Positions 1 to 6,717 of a stretch of 55,176 bases of DNA are shown piece after piece. The notes beneath the pieces were generated by a model, which saw nothing but the letters and a program-made list of their open reading frames with translations, was not told the DNA's origin and searched no databases. Position numbers and translations under genes: made by a program. The DNA is from Cyanobacteria bacterium OH_SFB_17. Its GTDB lineage: Bacteria; Cyanobacteriota; Vampirovibrionia; Gastranaerophilales; Gastranaerophilaceae. The first letter of the stretch is position 1, and every line of letters starts with the position of its first letter. Location: the NCBI GenBank assembly GCA_023395735.1, contig JAEWYI010000102.1:1-55176 (forward strand), in the 5' to 3' direction.

Positions 1-31
1 CTTCTGGTTTGATTTTGATACCTTTTTTCAT
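1..31 (-). CDS. 5' end of an unidentified gene (partial)
   Basis: On the minus strand an ATG at 29-31 opens a frame beginning MKKGIKIKPE that runs off the window edge. A Shine-Dalgarno-like AAAGGA lies about 10 nt upstream. Only ten residues are visible, so no family can be named. The gene begins 75 nt downstream of the stop of the truncated ATPase. It may therefore be the next gene of that damaged locus, or the sequence that replaced the missing ATPase body. Confidence 0.3.
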   Translation of the reverse strand, partial: MKKGIKIKPE

Positions 32-105
32 GTGCAATCCGTCCTTTCTAAATTGTTTTTCGTACTAACAAAAACTAACTTTAGCTTTGGACCAATTATA
101 CGGGG

Positions 106-339
106 TCAGGACAGTGTAATATATGGAAAATTTGCACTAGTTTTTATTCCATCTTTTAATGCACTTTTGTTTATTGAGTATTCTTTTCCGTTAAAGAAAG
201 AGTTTAACACTTCAAGAATTGAGCTTTTTCCACTACCATTTTCGCCCAAATAACTGATAAAATTGTGTTCAAACCCGATTGGAATATATTGAATACCTTT
301 GTAAACTTTTAAATGTTTTAAATATAATCCAATAATCAT
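106..339 (-). pseudogene. N-terminal fragment of an AAA-type ATPase
   Basis: Seventy-seven codons encode the start of an AAA/SMC-like ATPase. There is a first beta-strand region (MIIGLYLKHLKVYKG), then a Walker A loop (GENGSGKSS, about residues 33-41), then a short helix and a loop before a TGA at 106-108. Proteins of this kind normally need several hundred more residues (Walker B, signature, often a nuclease domain), all absent here. After the TGA the same frame stays open for only about 25 codons with no ATPase motif. The start is well supported, with AAGGGGAT a few nt before the ATG. Such ATPases are common in phage-defence and mobile loci, and the fragment lies beside an att-like repeat at a tRNA gene. 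I read it as a broken remnant; a short expressed peptide is possible but unlikely to be an active ATPase. Confidence 0.65.
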
Positions 340-484
340 ACTATCCCCTTAAGTTTATTTAAATAAATTTTTATAATTATATCATTTATATTGGTAAAAA
401 ACTTAAATAATATATTTTTATTAAGAAAAATACTCCACAAATATAAATTCAATTGTTAAGATGGGTATAATTGTTCACCTTGCT
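340..484. other. AT-rich gap upstream of the ATPase fragment
   Basis: This is part of the gene-free stretch between the ATPase fragment and tRNA-Leu. It is AT-rich and carries the upstream region and ribosome binding site of the ATPase fragment. I see no other gene or structured RNA in it. Confidence 0.5.
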
Positions 485-521
485 AATTCCGCATAATAAA
501 AAATGTCGATGAAGGGACTTG
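485..521. repeat. 37-bp direct repeat of the tRNA-Leu 3' end, distal copy (att-like)
   Basis: These 37 bases are identical to 634-670, which contain the 3' acceptor strand, the T-arm 3' strand and part of the T-loop of tRNA-Leu plus downstream flank. The copy lies 149 bp beyond the tRNA 3' end. A duplicated tRNA 3' end is the classic footprint of a tyrosine-recombinase integration site. No integrase is present in the window. Confidence 0.75.
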
Positions 522-524
522 TCT

Positions 525-617
525 TGAAACGAAGGCGAGGATATGGAATCCGAGCCCATCGTTTCAGGATGTCTTAAAAAAGACAACCCTTGTTGTTCGA
601 ACAGAACAACCAAGGGT
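525..617. other. Three hairpins filling the segment between the att-like repeats
   Basis: The spacer between the 37-bp repeats holds three inverted repeats: TGAAACGA (525-532) with TCGTTTCA (559-566), which has further imperfect pairing inside; GTCTT/AAGAC at 571-584; and ACCCTTGTTGTTC (586-598) with GAACAACCAAGGGT up to 617, allowing a one-base bulge. No convincing coding frame runs through. It could be the residue of an excised element, a recombination-site arm region or an intergenic repeat. Function is unknown. Confidence 0.5.
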
Positions 618-633
618 GAAAGTCCAAACCAAA

Positions 634-670
634 AATTCCGCATAATAAAAAATGTCGATGAAGGGACTTG
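634..670. repeat. 37-bp direct repeat, tRNA-proximal copy (att-like)
   Basis: Identical to 485-521. It overlaps the tRNA-Leu gene from the T-loop through the discriminator base and continues about 20 nt past the 3' end. The repeat stops inside the T-loop, a typical crossover region for tRNA-targeting integrases. Confidence 0.75.
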
Positions 671-733
671 AACCCTTACAGATCTCTCCACACGCCCCTC
701 AAGCGTGCGCGTCTACCATTCCGCCACATCGAC
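653..733 (-). tRNA. tRNA-Leu (anticodon GAG)
   Basis: Read on the minus strand the gene folds as a cloverleaf. The acceptor strand GTCGATG pairs with CATCGAC and is followed by discriminator A. The D-arm contains GGCGGAATGGTAGACGC. The anticodon stem CACGC/GCGTG closes the loop TTGAGGG, giving anticodon GAG, which reads CUC/CUU. The long variable arm expected for leucine is present, and the T-arm is AAGGG-TTCAAGT-CCCTT. The 3' CCA is not encoded. A TAAAAT box lies about 5 nt upstream of the mature 5' end. The 3' part is duplicated at 485-521. Confidence 0.93.
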
Positions 734-795
734 AAGTATTTTATTCAGTTATCAAAAATTGTGTTATCAGTGGCGGAGTTGAACATTCTGTCCAA
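732..795. repeat. 64-bp direct repeat upstream of tRNA-Leu, copy 1
   Basis: This segment directly abuts the tRNA 5' end and recurs at 911-974 with three mismatches, an offset of 179 bp. On the minus strand copy 1 contains the likely tRNA promoter region (TAAAAT box). The second copy therefore looks like a duplicated tRNA promoter without an intact tRNA behind it. Confidence 0.8.
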
Positions 796-910
796 CCTCC
801 ATCCAAAATGATACTTAATCATTTTGTACGGAGTCCTTGCCACATCGACCTACTTTTTCTGTAGAAAAAGTAGGCAAAAAGACTTTAAACAATTGACCTA
901 ATGTATTTCT
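796..910. other. Gap with a tRNA-like fragment and a strong hairpin
   Basis: Between the two 64-bp repeats, positions 839-849 reproduce the first 11 bases of tRNA-Leu (GTCGATGTGGC on the minus strand). Positions 849-874 form a perfect 11-bp hairpin (CCTACTTTTTC, loop TGTA, GAAAAAGTAGG). A further inverted repeat CAAAATGA/TCATTTTG lies near 804-826. No coding frame is convincing. The fragments suggest a decayed second copy of the tRNA neighbourhood. Confidence 0.5.
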
Positions 911-974
911 ACAAGATTTTTATTCAGTTATCAATAATTGTGTTATCAGTGGCGGAGTTGAACATTCTGTCCAA
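911..974. repeat. 64-bp direct repeat, copy 2
   Basis: Second copy of the sequence at 732-795, differing at three positions. No intact tRNA follows it on the minus strand. The rest of the gap, 975-1134, holds only the upstream region of the next gene. Confidence 0.8.
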
Positions 975-1134
975 GTTTTGCCCTGCAGGTTAATTGTATA
1001 CAAAAAATAATTTAAAAACAACTTTTTAATTACTTCTGCCAATTCGTTTGTTTAGCGAGAGAGAGCCTGATTGTAAATTTATTTTGCGCTATTTTACAAG
1101 CGTAGCGGTTTTTTTCATGTTGGAGTTATAATTC

Positions 1135-2238
1135 ATGAAAACGGAGAGATTGATGATGCTTGCAAGGGTTCTATCTATAAGTTTTAATCAGAATAATAAA
1201 ATAAAGAGAAATAATCCTTTTAATCTTGTTGCGCAAAATTCAGCAAAAACATCAAACAACCCCTCATTTAAATGCAGAGAATATCATGCACCAGAGATGG
1301 ATATAGCAGAGTATTATAGTCTTACGGAAAGAAAGAAAATATTGCTCAGAAAAGAATGTGACCAGTTTGGTGACCATCTAAAGGTTGCAGATTTGTATGA
1401 CAAAACAGAAAGAGCCTTGCCGCTAAAAACTTTGTCCGAAAAACAAGATTTTTTCGAAGTTGCAAAAAGATATTCCGATTTAAAATCACACCCGATAATT
1501 TGTCTTGGAAGAAGTCCAAAGTGGTTTTTAGGCACTTCGCGTTGGATGCAAGGCGGAATTCAGGATTATGATTTTGTAGCATTTTCAAAAGGTTGGTATG
1601 ATAAAAAAATTGATTTCAGCACAAATGAAAATTATATAGAAAAAAATTTTCAAAATCTTCCAACAGCCTCTCAAGAAAACTCATACAGGCTATATTTAAA
1701 GCTAATTAAAGCTGATCCAAAAAGCTTGGTCGAAAAAGCTAACAAGGCAAAAAATACTGTTATAATTACTGATTACGTGCAATCTTCAAGGGGCATTACG
1801 TCTTTCTTGGATTTGATGTCCAGATATGCAGAAAAGCAGGGTGTGTTAGATGATTTTTCAAAATCAATAGAATTTTTTACAATTGGTTGTAAAGATTATC
1901 ATTTCGGAAACCCGCTTTCTTATCACGCGACAAAAAGTCAAAATCAGCGCGTAATTTTACCGGAAGTTTTACATAAGATTGTTCCAAAAGCCGCGTGGGG
2001 AGATCTTTATCCGAGGCAAACATATTTTGATATTCCAAAGAAAATTTTTGAAGATTTTATAGAAAACAAAAATGCTAACGAATGTCGTTCATCTTTTTAT
2101 CCAAAAGAATTGTGGACTTCATTTAAGCCATGTTATGAAAAGCCTAAATTTTCACAAACTATGAAAAATTACCGAAACCTTTTGTGCTTCAGGATTTTAG
2201 ATGCCCTTGCCGATCAAAAATTATTGAGAAAAATATAA
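1135..2238 (+). CDS. Hypothetical protein, possibly phosphoribosyltransferase-like
   Basis: A 367-residue cytoplasmic protein that I cannot assign to a named family. The first 60 residues look low-complexity and contain an N-terminal NPSFKC segment resembling the SFKG motif of the kinase-like protein at 3392-4765. Two stretches recall the phosphoribosyltransferase fold: a hydrophobic strand and loop, HPIICLGRSPKWFLG, near residue 123, and VIITDYVQSSRGITSF near residue 206, which fits the shape of a PRPP-binding strand-acidic-loop-helix. That suggestion is an inference from motif shape only. Starts a few codons later are possible: GGAGAGA precedes the ATGs at 1153 and 1156, while the first ATG has GGAG about 10 nt away. 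It is convergent with the chromate-transporter genes. Confidence 0.6.
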   Translation: MKTERLMMLARVLSISFNQNNKIKRNNPFNLVAQNSAKTSNNPSFKCREYHAPEMDIAEYYSLTERKKILLRKECDQFGDHLKVADLYDKTERALPLKTLSEKQDFFEVAKRYSDLKSHPIICLGRSPKWFLGTSRWMQGGIQDYDFVAFSKGWYDKKIDFSTNENYIEKNFQNLPTASQENSYRLYLKLIKADPKSLVEKANKAKNTVIITDYVQSSRGITSFLDLMSRYAEKQGVLDDFSKSIEFFTIGCKDYHFGNPLSYHATKSQNQRVILPEVLHKIVPKAAWGDLYPRQTYFDIPKKIFEDFIENKNANECRSSFYPKELWTSFKPCYEKPKFSQTMKNYRNLLCFRILDALADQKLLRKI

Positions 2239-2239
2239 T

Positions 2240-2782
2240 CTACAAATGAAAAGTTACTCCGATTAGAGCAGTTATTGCGATTAGAACAACCGGATTTGCC
2301 TTATATTTTATCAAGGCTATTGCCGCTATAACAAAAAGAATAGCCATTGCATAACTGTCAATAACGCTTTTTCCGATATTGAAAGAAGCACTTATTAATA
2401 GCCCGACAACTGCAGGAATTGCAGTGTTGAGTATTTTTGTTGCGGTTTTAGAATTTTTGATTTTTTCATAATTTTTAGAAATGGTAAACATCAGACTGCT
2501 TCCGGGCAAAAACATCGCGAAGGTTCCCACCAATCCGCCCCAGAAACCTGCTATGCCATATCCTGCAAAAGTCGCAATCATTGCAATCGGCCCTGGAGTA
2601 AGTTGACTTAAAGCTGTTCCGTCTATGAATTCTTGTTCGGTTAGAAGATGCAAATTCGTAACCAGTTCTCTGTGGATTACTGGAATTACCACATATCCTC
2701 CGCCAAAGAAAACGAGTCCTATTTTGAAAAAAACTATAAAAACCAACGCAACCGGTGGTATTAAAAGCCAGCTAAATTTCAT
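2240..2782 (-). CDS. chrA: Chromate transporter family protein, half-size subunit B
   Basis: A 180-residue polytopic membrane protein of the CHR family, carrying one CHR domain instead of the two found in fused ChrA. The family motif FGGGYVVIP near the N-terminus and the conserved segment GTALSQLTPGPIAM are clear, and about five or six hydrophobic helices follow. Start choice: an upstream TTG at 2801-2803 also opens the frame, but GAGGAGG sits directly before the ATG at 2780-2782, so the ATG is preferred. It overlaps the stop of the preceding half-size gene by 11 nt, pointing to translational coupling and a heterodimer. Chromate is the textbook substrate; in gut organisms the natural anion is uncertain. 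Confidence 0.88.
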   Translation of the reverse strand: MKFSWLLIPPVALVFIVFFKIGLVFFGGGYVVIPVIHRELVTNLHLLTEQEFIDGTALSQLTPGPIAMIATFAGYGIAGFWGGLVGTFAMFLPGSSLMFTISKNYEKIKNSKTATKILNTAIPAVVGLLISASFNIGKSVIDSYAMAILFVIAAIALIKYKANPVVLIAITALIGVTFHL

Positions 2783-3335
2783 TTTCCTCCTCTTTGTTAT
2801 CAAAAAATCTGACTTTTATAAATCCGTACAAAAGAGAAAGAATCAGAATCGAAAAAACTTGCAACTTAAATGCCAAAGACAAAGTAACGGCTACAATTGC
2901 AATTATAATAGGTTCAGTCGACTTAAAACGACCTTTACCCATTCGAAAAGCAGCCGCAAGAATCAGCGCAATTACCACTGGCCCGATGCCATGTAATGCG
3001 GATTGAAGCGAAGGTACATTGTGGTATTTGTAGTACAGCGCAGACAATATGGTTATGAAAATAAATGACGGAAGAAGAAATGAGGTCAATGAAACAATTG
3101 CGCCCTTAAAACCTCTAAGTCTGTAACCTATAAATATAGCCGCATTTACAGAAAACGGCCCCAAAAATTGTCCGAGTGCAATTCCGTGAGAAAATTCTTC
3201 ATTATTTATCCACTTTTTTCTGTTAACACAATATTCTTGCATGAGCGCAATAATCGCCATTCCTTCTCCGAAGCCTATTGTGCCGATAGTAAGAAATAAT
3301 TTTGCTATTTCGGTTAGCGAGACGTGTTTTTTCAT
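2772..3335 (-). CDS. chrA: Chromate transporter family protein, half-size subunit A
   Basis: A 187-residue membrane protein, paralogous to its downstream neighbour. The N-terminal helix contains IGFGEGMAIIALMQ, matching the position of the FGGG motif, and the later GIALGQFLGPFSVNAAIF corresponds to the GxxLxQxxPGP motif with a variant ending (LGPF in place of PGPI). Several hydrophobic helices and a charged C-terminal tail (DNKEEENEI) complete it. Short CHR proteins encoded in pairs are known to work together with opposite membrane topology. With the overlapping gene this makes a two-gene operon. Confidence 0.87.
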   Translation of the reverse strand: MKKHVSLTEIAKLFLTIGTIGFGEGMAIIALMQEYCVNRKKWINNEEFSHGIALGQFLGPFSVNAAIFIGYRLRGFKGAIVSLTSFLLPSFIFITILSALYYKYHNVPSLQSALHGIGPVVIALILAAAFRMGKGRFKSTEPIIIAIVAVTLSLAFKLQVFSILILSLLYGFIKVRFFDNKEEENEI

Positions 3336-3391
3336 ATACTAAATTTTAACACTAAAAAGATGCAAGTGCTAAAACAGTTTAAAATAAAAAC

Positions 3392-4765
3392 TTAAATCAT
3401 ATTTTTTATAGCTTTTACAATTTTTGAGACGATAATTTTGACTGTTTTTAGTATAGAGTTTGCTTGCATATTTTCGTTCATCATTGCTTTTTGGTATTTT
3501 TTAATCTTGACTTCTACCCAGTTTCTTCTGTCTCCGCAAGTTTCTGTGAAGTGTAGGAGTCTAGAACATTCTGTGTTGTCATTCATCTCAAAGTTAGGCT
3601 TGTCGCAAATTATTTCAAAGTTATATTCTTTCATAATCGAAGCGTATTCGTCGTTGTTGTATTTTTTGAAGTTTTCCAGTATTAATTTTGGAAGCGAAGT
3701 GTTTTCTTTTTTCATGCTTTCATTCAGCCCAAACGCAAATGGACCAGTTAAAACAAGTTTATTTAACCCTTCTGCCAGTTTTATCGGTAAAAATCTTGCA
3801 ATTGCTCCAGCGTATTTGTTTATGGCTTTGAATTTTGCTTTTTTGTGCAGGTTTGTAAACTCAGGTTTGATTTTTAGATTAATTCCTTTATCAGATTCGG
3901 TTACAATGTATTTGCCTGAGTCTTGAAGAAGCTTTGCAAGCTCTTTTGTTGCAGGTTTGTTCCCGACGGTAACATCGGTATATTGAATCAATTGTCCTAC
4001 TCCTGAGTTGACTATTTTTTCTGATTCTTGCGGATTAAAGCCCATCACTTTGGCAAATTCTTTTAGGGTTGCTTTGACCGATGCCCCTTCATCAGACACA
4101 CGGCTAGCTTTTGTTTCGTCTGCAAAATAATTGCTGCCGGCGCCAATTATCAACGCTCTTTTTTTATCGGGGATAAGGATTTGTGAAATACCGCAGCCTC
4201 CACCGGTTGAAATTACTGAGTGGAAAGCCCCAGGGTATATGAATTTATCTTTTATTTGAGGGTTAAACATTTTTTCAAAAGCAGAAAGCGCTATTCCGAC
4301 TGAGTCTTGGAATAATTTTATCTTGAAATTTTCTGCGATTGGAACATTTCTTTCTTGTAAAAGTTTTTTCAATTGAGAAAAATCAATGTTTGTCAGAGGG
4401 TTTCCGTTTGCATCTTTTAGGTTTGGTGTCTTTATTACTTTGTTTCCTATTGTTGAGCCGGGAGCAAAAATCGTAAGACATTCCAGACCTTTTTTATCTA
4501 GGTTTTTGTAGTCTTCGGCAACTCTGTCTGCTAACATTTCAACGAATTCAGCGCTGTTTTTGAAATGATTTCCCTTTGTGTTGACAACCCCGATAGCTTT
4601 TTCGCCTATTGGTCGGCCAAAACTGTCGCATTCTATACCTTTTTTGCTTGCTGCAGGCGTACTTGCTCCTATATCATATACGAATTCCCCTTTAAACGAG
4701 ATTTTATTTATTGAATTCAGCCTCAATTTGTTTCTCCAAACATCTTTTCTGCTTTTATAAGGCAT
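3392..4765 (-). CDS. ASKHA-fold sugar-kinase-like protein
   Basis: A 457-residue protein with the signature of the actin/hexokinase ATPase fold. A phosphate-1 loop (EFVYDIGAST) begins near residue 26. A QDSVGIALSAF segment resembles the catalytic Asp region of glucokinases. A glycine-rich phosphate-2 loop (VISTGGGCG) and a C-terminal adenosine-type motif (LVLTGPFAFGLNES) are present. The C-terminus is basic and rich in Lys/Ile and may be a membrane-associated or coiled tail. The N-terminus contains ISFKG, a motif I associate with many proteins of this lineage. Substrate unknown; glucokinase or ROK-like activity is only an inference. No Shine-Dalgarno sequence is visible before the ATG. Confidence 0.65.
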   Translation of the reverse strand: MPYKSRKDVWRNKLRLNSINKISFKGEFVYDIGASTPAASKKGIECDSFGRPIGEKAIGVVNTKGNHFKNSAEFVEMLADRVAEDYKNLDKKGLECLTIFAPGSTIGNKVIKTPNLKDANGNPLTNIDFSQLKKLLQERNVPIAENFKIKLFQDSVGIALSAFEKMFNPQIKDKFIYPGAFHSVISTGGGCGISQILIPDKKRALIIGAGSNYFADETKASRVSDEGASVKATLKEFAKVMGFNPQESEKIVNSGVGQLIQYTDVTVGNKPATKELAKLLQDSGKYIVTESDKGINLKIKPEFTNLHKKAKFKAINKYAGAIARFLPIKLAEGLNKLVLTGPFAFGLNESMKKENTSLPKLILENFKKYNNDEYASIMKEYNFEIICDKPNFEMNDNTECSRLLHFTETCGDRRNWVEVKIKKYQKAMMNENMQANSILKTVKIIVSKIVKAIKNMI

Positions 4766-4820
4766 GTGAATATTTTTTTTTGCTAGTTGTTTAGAATTTT
4801 TAACATATTTTTTGCAATAA

Positions 4821-4847
4821 AAAAGCTGACTTGTTAAGTCAGCTTTT
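4821..4847 (-). terminator. Rho-independent terminator
   Basis: A 12-bp stem (AAAAGCTGACTT with AAGTCAGCTTTT) around a three-base loop, flanked by A/T runs on both sides. It lies just past the stop of the coiled-coil gene at 4866-5522 and would end that minus-strand transcript. Confidence 0.85.
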
Positions 4848-4865
4848 TTAGTTTTTTTATTTTTC

Positions 4866-5522
4866 TTAAATTGCGATTGCGTATTTTTCTTTTAGTTGCA
4901 TTTGATAGATAAGAATATCTTTTTCATTTGCCACAGGGCGCATTGTTTTTAGATATTCGATTTTTTGTTCGATTTGTTTCATTTTAATTTCATTTGCTGC
5001 AATTTTATTGTCATATTCTTTTGTTTTTTCGTCGTATGGCCAAGCTATTTGAGAAAGTCTGCTCATTATCAACTTGTGCTTGTCAGCGTTTAGAACGTTT
5101 ATTTGTTTTTCGCAAAGATTTTTTTCTTTTGCAAGTTCTGTGATTTTTCTTAAATGTTTTTCGTTAATTTGTTTTTGGAATGTTGTTAAATCTTCAATCA
5201 AAGCATTTTTAAATTCGTTTATTTTTTCGTTTTGATTTGCAAAGTTTTTCAAAGATGTTTTAATTTGTTCAATATCTCTGTAGTCTAAATAAGCATCTTT
5301 TTTGCAGTAAGAATTAGAAAACATTTTCATTGACATTGTTGTCATTTTTAATACTTTTTGGTATTCATCAGAAAACGCTTCGTTTTTTTCTTCTTCAAAA
5401 TTATTAAAAGTTGCATTATCTTTTTTCAAAAGTTCGGTAACCTTTTTCATTGTTACCAAATCTTCTTCATTTTTTTTGTTTACCAGACTAATATAGCCAT
5501 TCATAGTTGCACTAGCTGTCAT
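4866..5522 (-). CDS. Hypothetical coiled-coil protein
   Basis: A 218-residue protein, predominantly charged alpha-helix (long Lys/Glu/Asn runs with heptad-like spacing), without signal peptide or membrane segment. I recognise no family. The frame extends further upstream, but AAAGGAGAG lies just before the ATG at 5520-5522 (MTASATMNGYIS), which is therefore taken as the start. It is monocistronic, with a terminator immediately downstream. A structural or scaffold role is possible but nothing in the sequence proves one. Confidence 0.6.
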   Translation of the reverse strand: MTASATMNGYISLVNKKNEEDLVTMKKVTELLKKDNATFNNFEEEKNEAFSDEYQKVLKMTTMSMKMFSNSYCKKDAYLDYRDIEQIKTSLKNFANQNEKINEFKNALIEDLTTFQKQINEKHLRKITELAKEKNLCEKQINVLNADKHKLIMSRLSQIAWPYDEKTKEYDNKIAANEIKMKQIEQKIEYLKTMRPVANEKDILIYQMQLKEKYAIAI

Positions 5523-5609
5523 AATCTCTCCTTTATATCTTCGTATATGTATATAAAGTATATATAATGAAAAAAATTGCTTTTTCAAAAAGAATATTGT
5601 AACGAAATA

Positions 5610-6626
5610 TTAACCTTCGTTGTACACTCCGTGAGAGATGATTTGGTTTGGTCCTACAACTTGGTTGATTAAGTCGCTTTTGATTTCGCAGTGAGAAGCA
5701 ATTATCGAATTTTTAAGGTTAATATTGCTTCCAATTTCTACATCGTTCCAGATTATGCAATTTTCAAGAACAACATTTTTGCCGATGATGCAGTCTTTGC
5801 CTATTATATTATTGCCAATTATTTTTGTGCTTGGCGCAATGTAACTGTTTTCACAAATATATTTACCTGTTGGGGTTGTAATAATTTTTGAGTGGTTGAT
5901 TGTATATTTATTTTCAAAAAGGTCTTGTGTTGATTCAAAATATTGGTCAATTGTACCGATATCGCTCCAATATTCGCTAACGTCAAAAGTGTTTATTTTA
6001 ATATTATTTTCAAGCATTGTCGGGAATACATTTTTTGCAAAATCAAAGAATGTATTTTCTGGGATATAGTCAAATATTTTGTAGTTAAAAATGTAGATTC
6101 CTGTGTTTATGGTGTTACTTTTGGCTTCTTCAATCGAAGGTTTTTCTTGAAACCCTGAAACAAAACCGTTTTCGTCTGTTACTACTACTCCAAAGTTTGG
6201 AATTTCTTCCATCGCGATTTTTTTGATTCCCATAGACGCAATGGCGTTAGATTTTTTGTGGGATTCAATCGCTCCTTTAAGGTTTGCATTGGACAGGCCG
6301 TCTGCTGAGAGAACTAAAAAATCTTCGCCTTCTTCAAAGAAAAATTGGCATTTTTTAACCCCGCCTGCTGTCCCTGATAATTCTTTTTCAAAAATCGGGT
6401 TGAAATTTATACCAAAAGGGCAATTTTTGTATCTTTCAATTATTTTGTCAGCTTTAAAATGGGTGTTTGAAACGACATCTTTTATCCCAATTTCAGAGAG
6501 TCTTTCAAAAAGTATATCCATGATTGGTCGATTTGCAATCGGAACAAGCGGTTTAGGAACCTCTTGGGTTAGCGGGTCAAGTCTTGAGCCCACGCCTGCT
6601 GCCATAATCATTGCTTTTGAAACCAT
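5610..6626 (-). CDS. NDP-sugar nucleotidyltransferase with left-handed beta-helix tail
   Basis: A 338-residue sugar-1-phosphate nucleotidyltransferase. The N-terminal Rossmann-type domain has the nucleotide-binding signature MAAGVGSRLDPLT and PKPLVPI, then GTAGGV, a DxLxxSADG-like acceptor/metal region (FLVLSADGLS) and FxEKP. From about residue 245 hexapeptide-type repeats (IIGNNIIGKDCIIGKN and onward) form a left-handed beta-helix. This arrangement matches mannose-1-phosphate guanylyltransferase-like and glucose-1-phosphate transferases that supply precursors for surface polysaccharides; the exact sugar and base cannot be decided by eye. The chosen ATG has GGGAGG at good spacing; the longer frame would begin at a TTG. 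Confidence 0.85.
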   Translation of the reverse strand: MVSKAMIMAAGVGSRLDPLTQEVPKPLVPIANRPIMDILFERLSEIGIKDVVSNTHFKADKIIERYKNCPFGINFNPIFEKELSGTAGGVKKCQFFFEEGEDFLVLSADGLSNANLKGAIESHKKSNAIASMGIKKIAMEEIPNFGVVVTDENGFVSGFQEKPSIEEAKSNTINTGIYIFNYKIFDYIPENTFFDFAKNVFPTMLENNIKINTFDVSEYWSDIGTIDQYFESTQDLFENKYTINHSKIITTPTGKYICENSYIAPSTKIIGNNIIGKDCIIGKNVVLENCIIWNDVEIGSNINLKNSIIASHCEIKSDLINQVVGPNQIISHGVYNEG

Positions 6627-6717
6627 AAATCCTCCCTTTTGTATCAAATTTTCTCATAAAATATTAATTTTTTCAAATGTTTTAGACTTTTTGTAAAAAA
6701 TATTATAAAATAAAACA

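Noticed and set aside
106..108. TGA as a recoded sense codon in the ATPase fragment
   Set aside because: The frame after the TGA has only about 25 codons with no ATPase motif, and other genes in the window do not need recoding. A truncation is simpler.
509..577. Short basic frame on the plus strand resembling the tail of ribosomal protein L34
   Set aside because: Only about 22 codons, no ribosome site, and formed by the tRNA repeat plus a palindrome. Similarity is likely chance.
652..864. 70-codon plus-strand frame across the tRNA region
   Set aside because: It runs antisense through tRNA-Leu and the flanking repeats, a well-known artefact.
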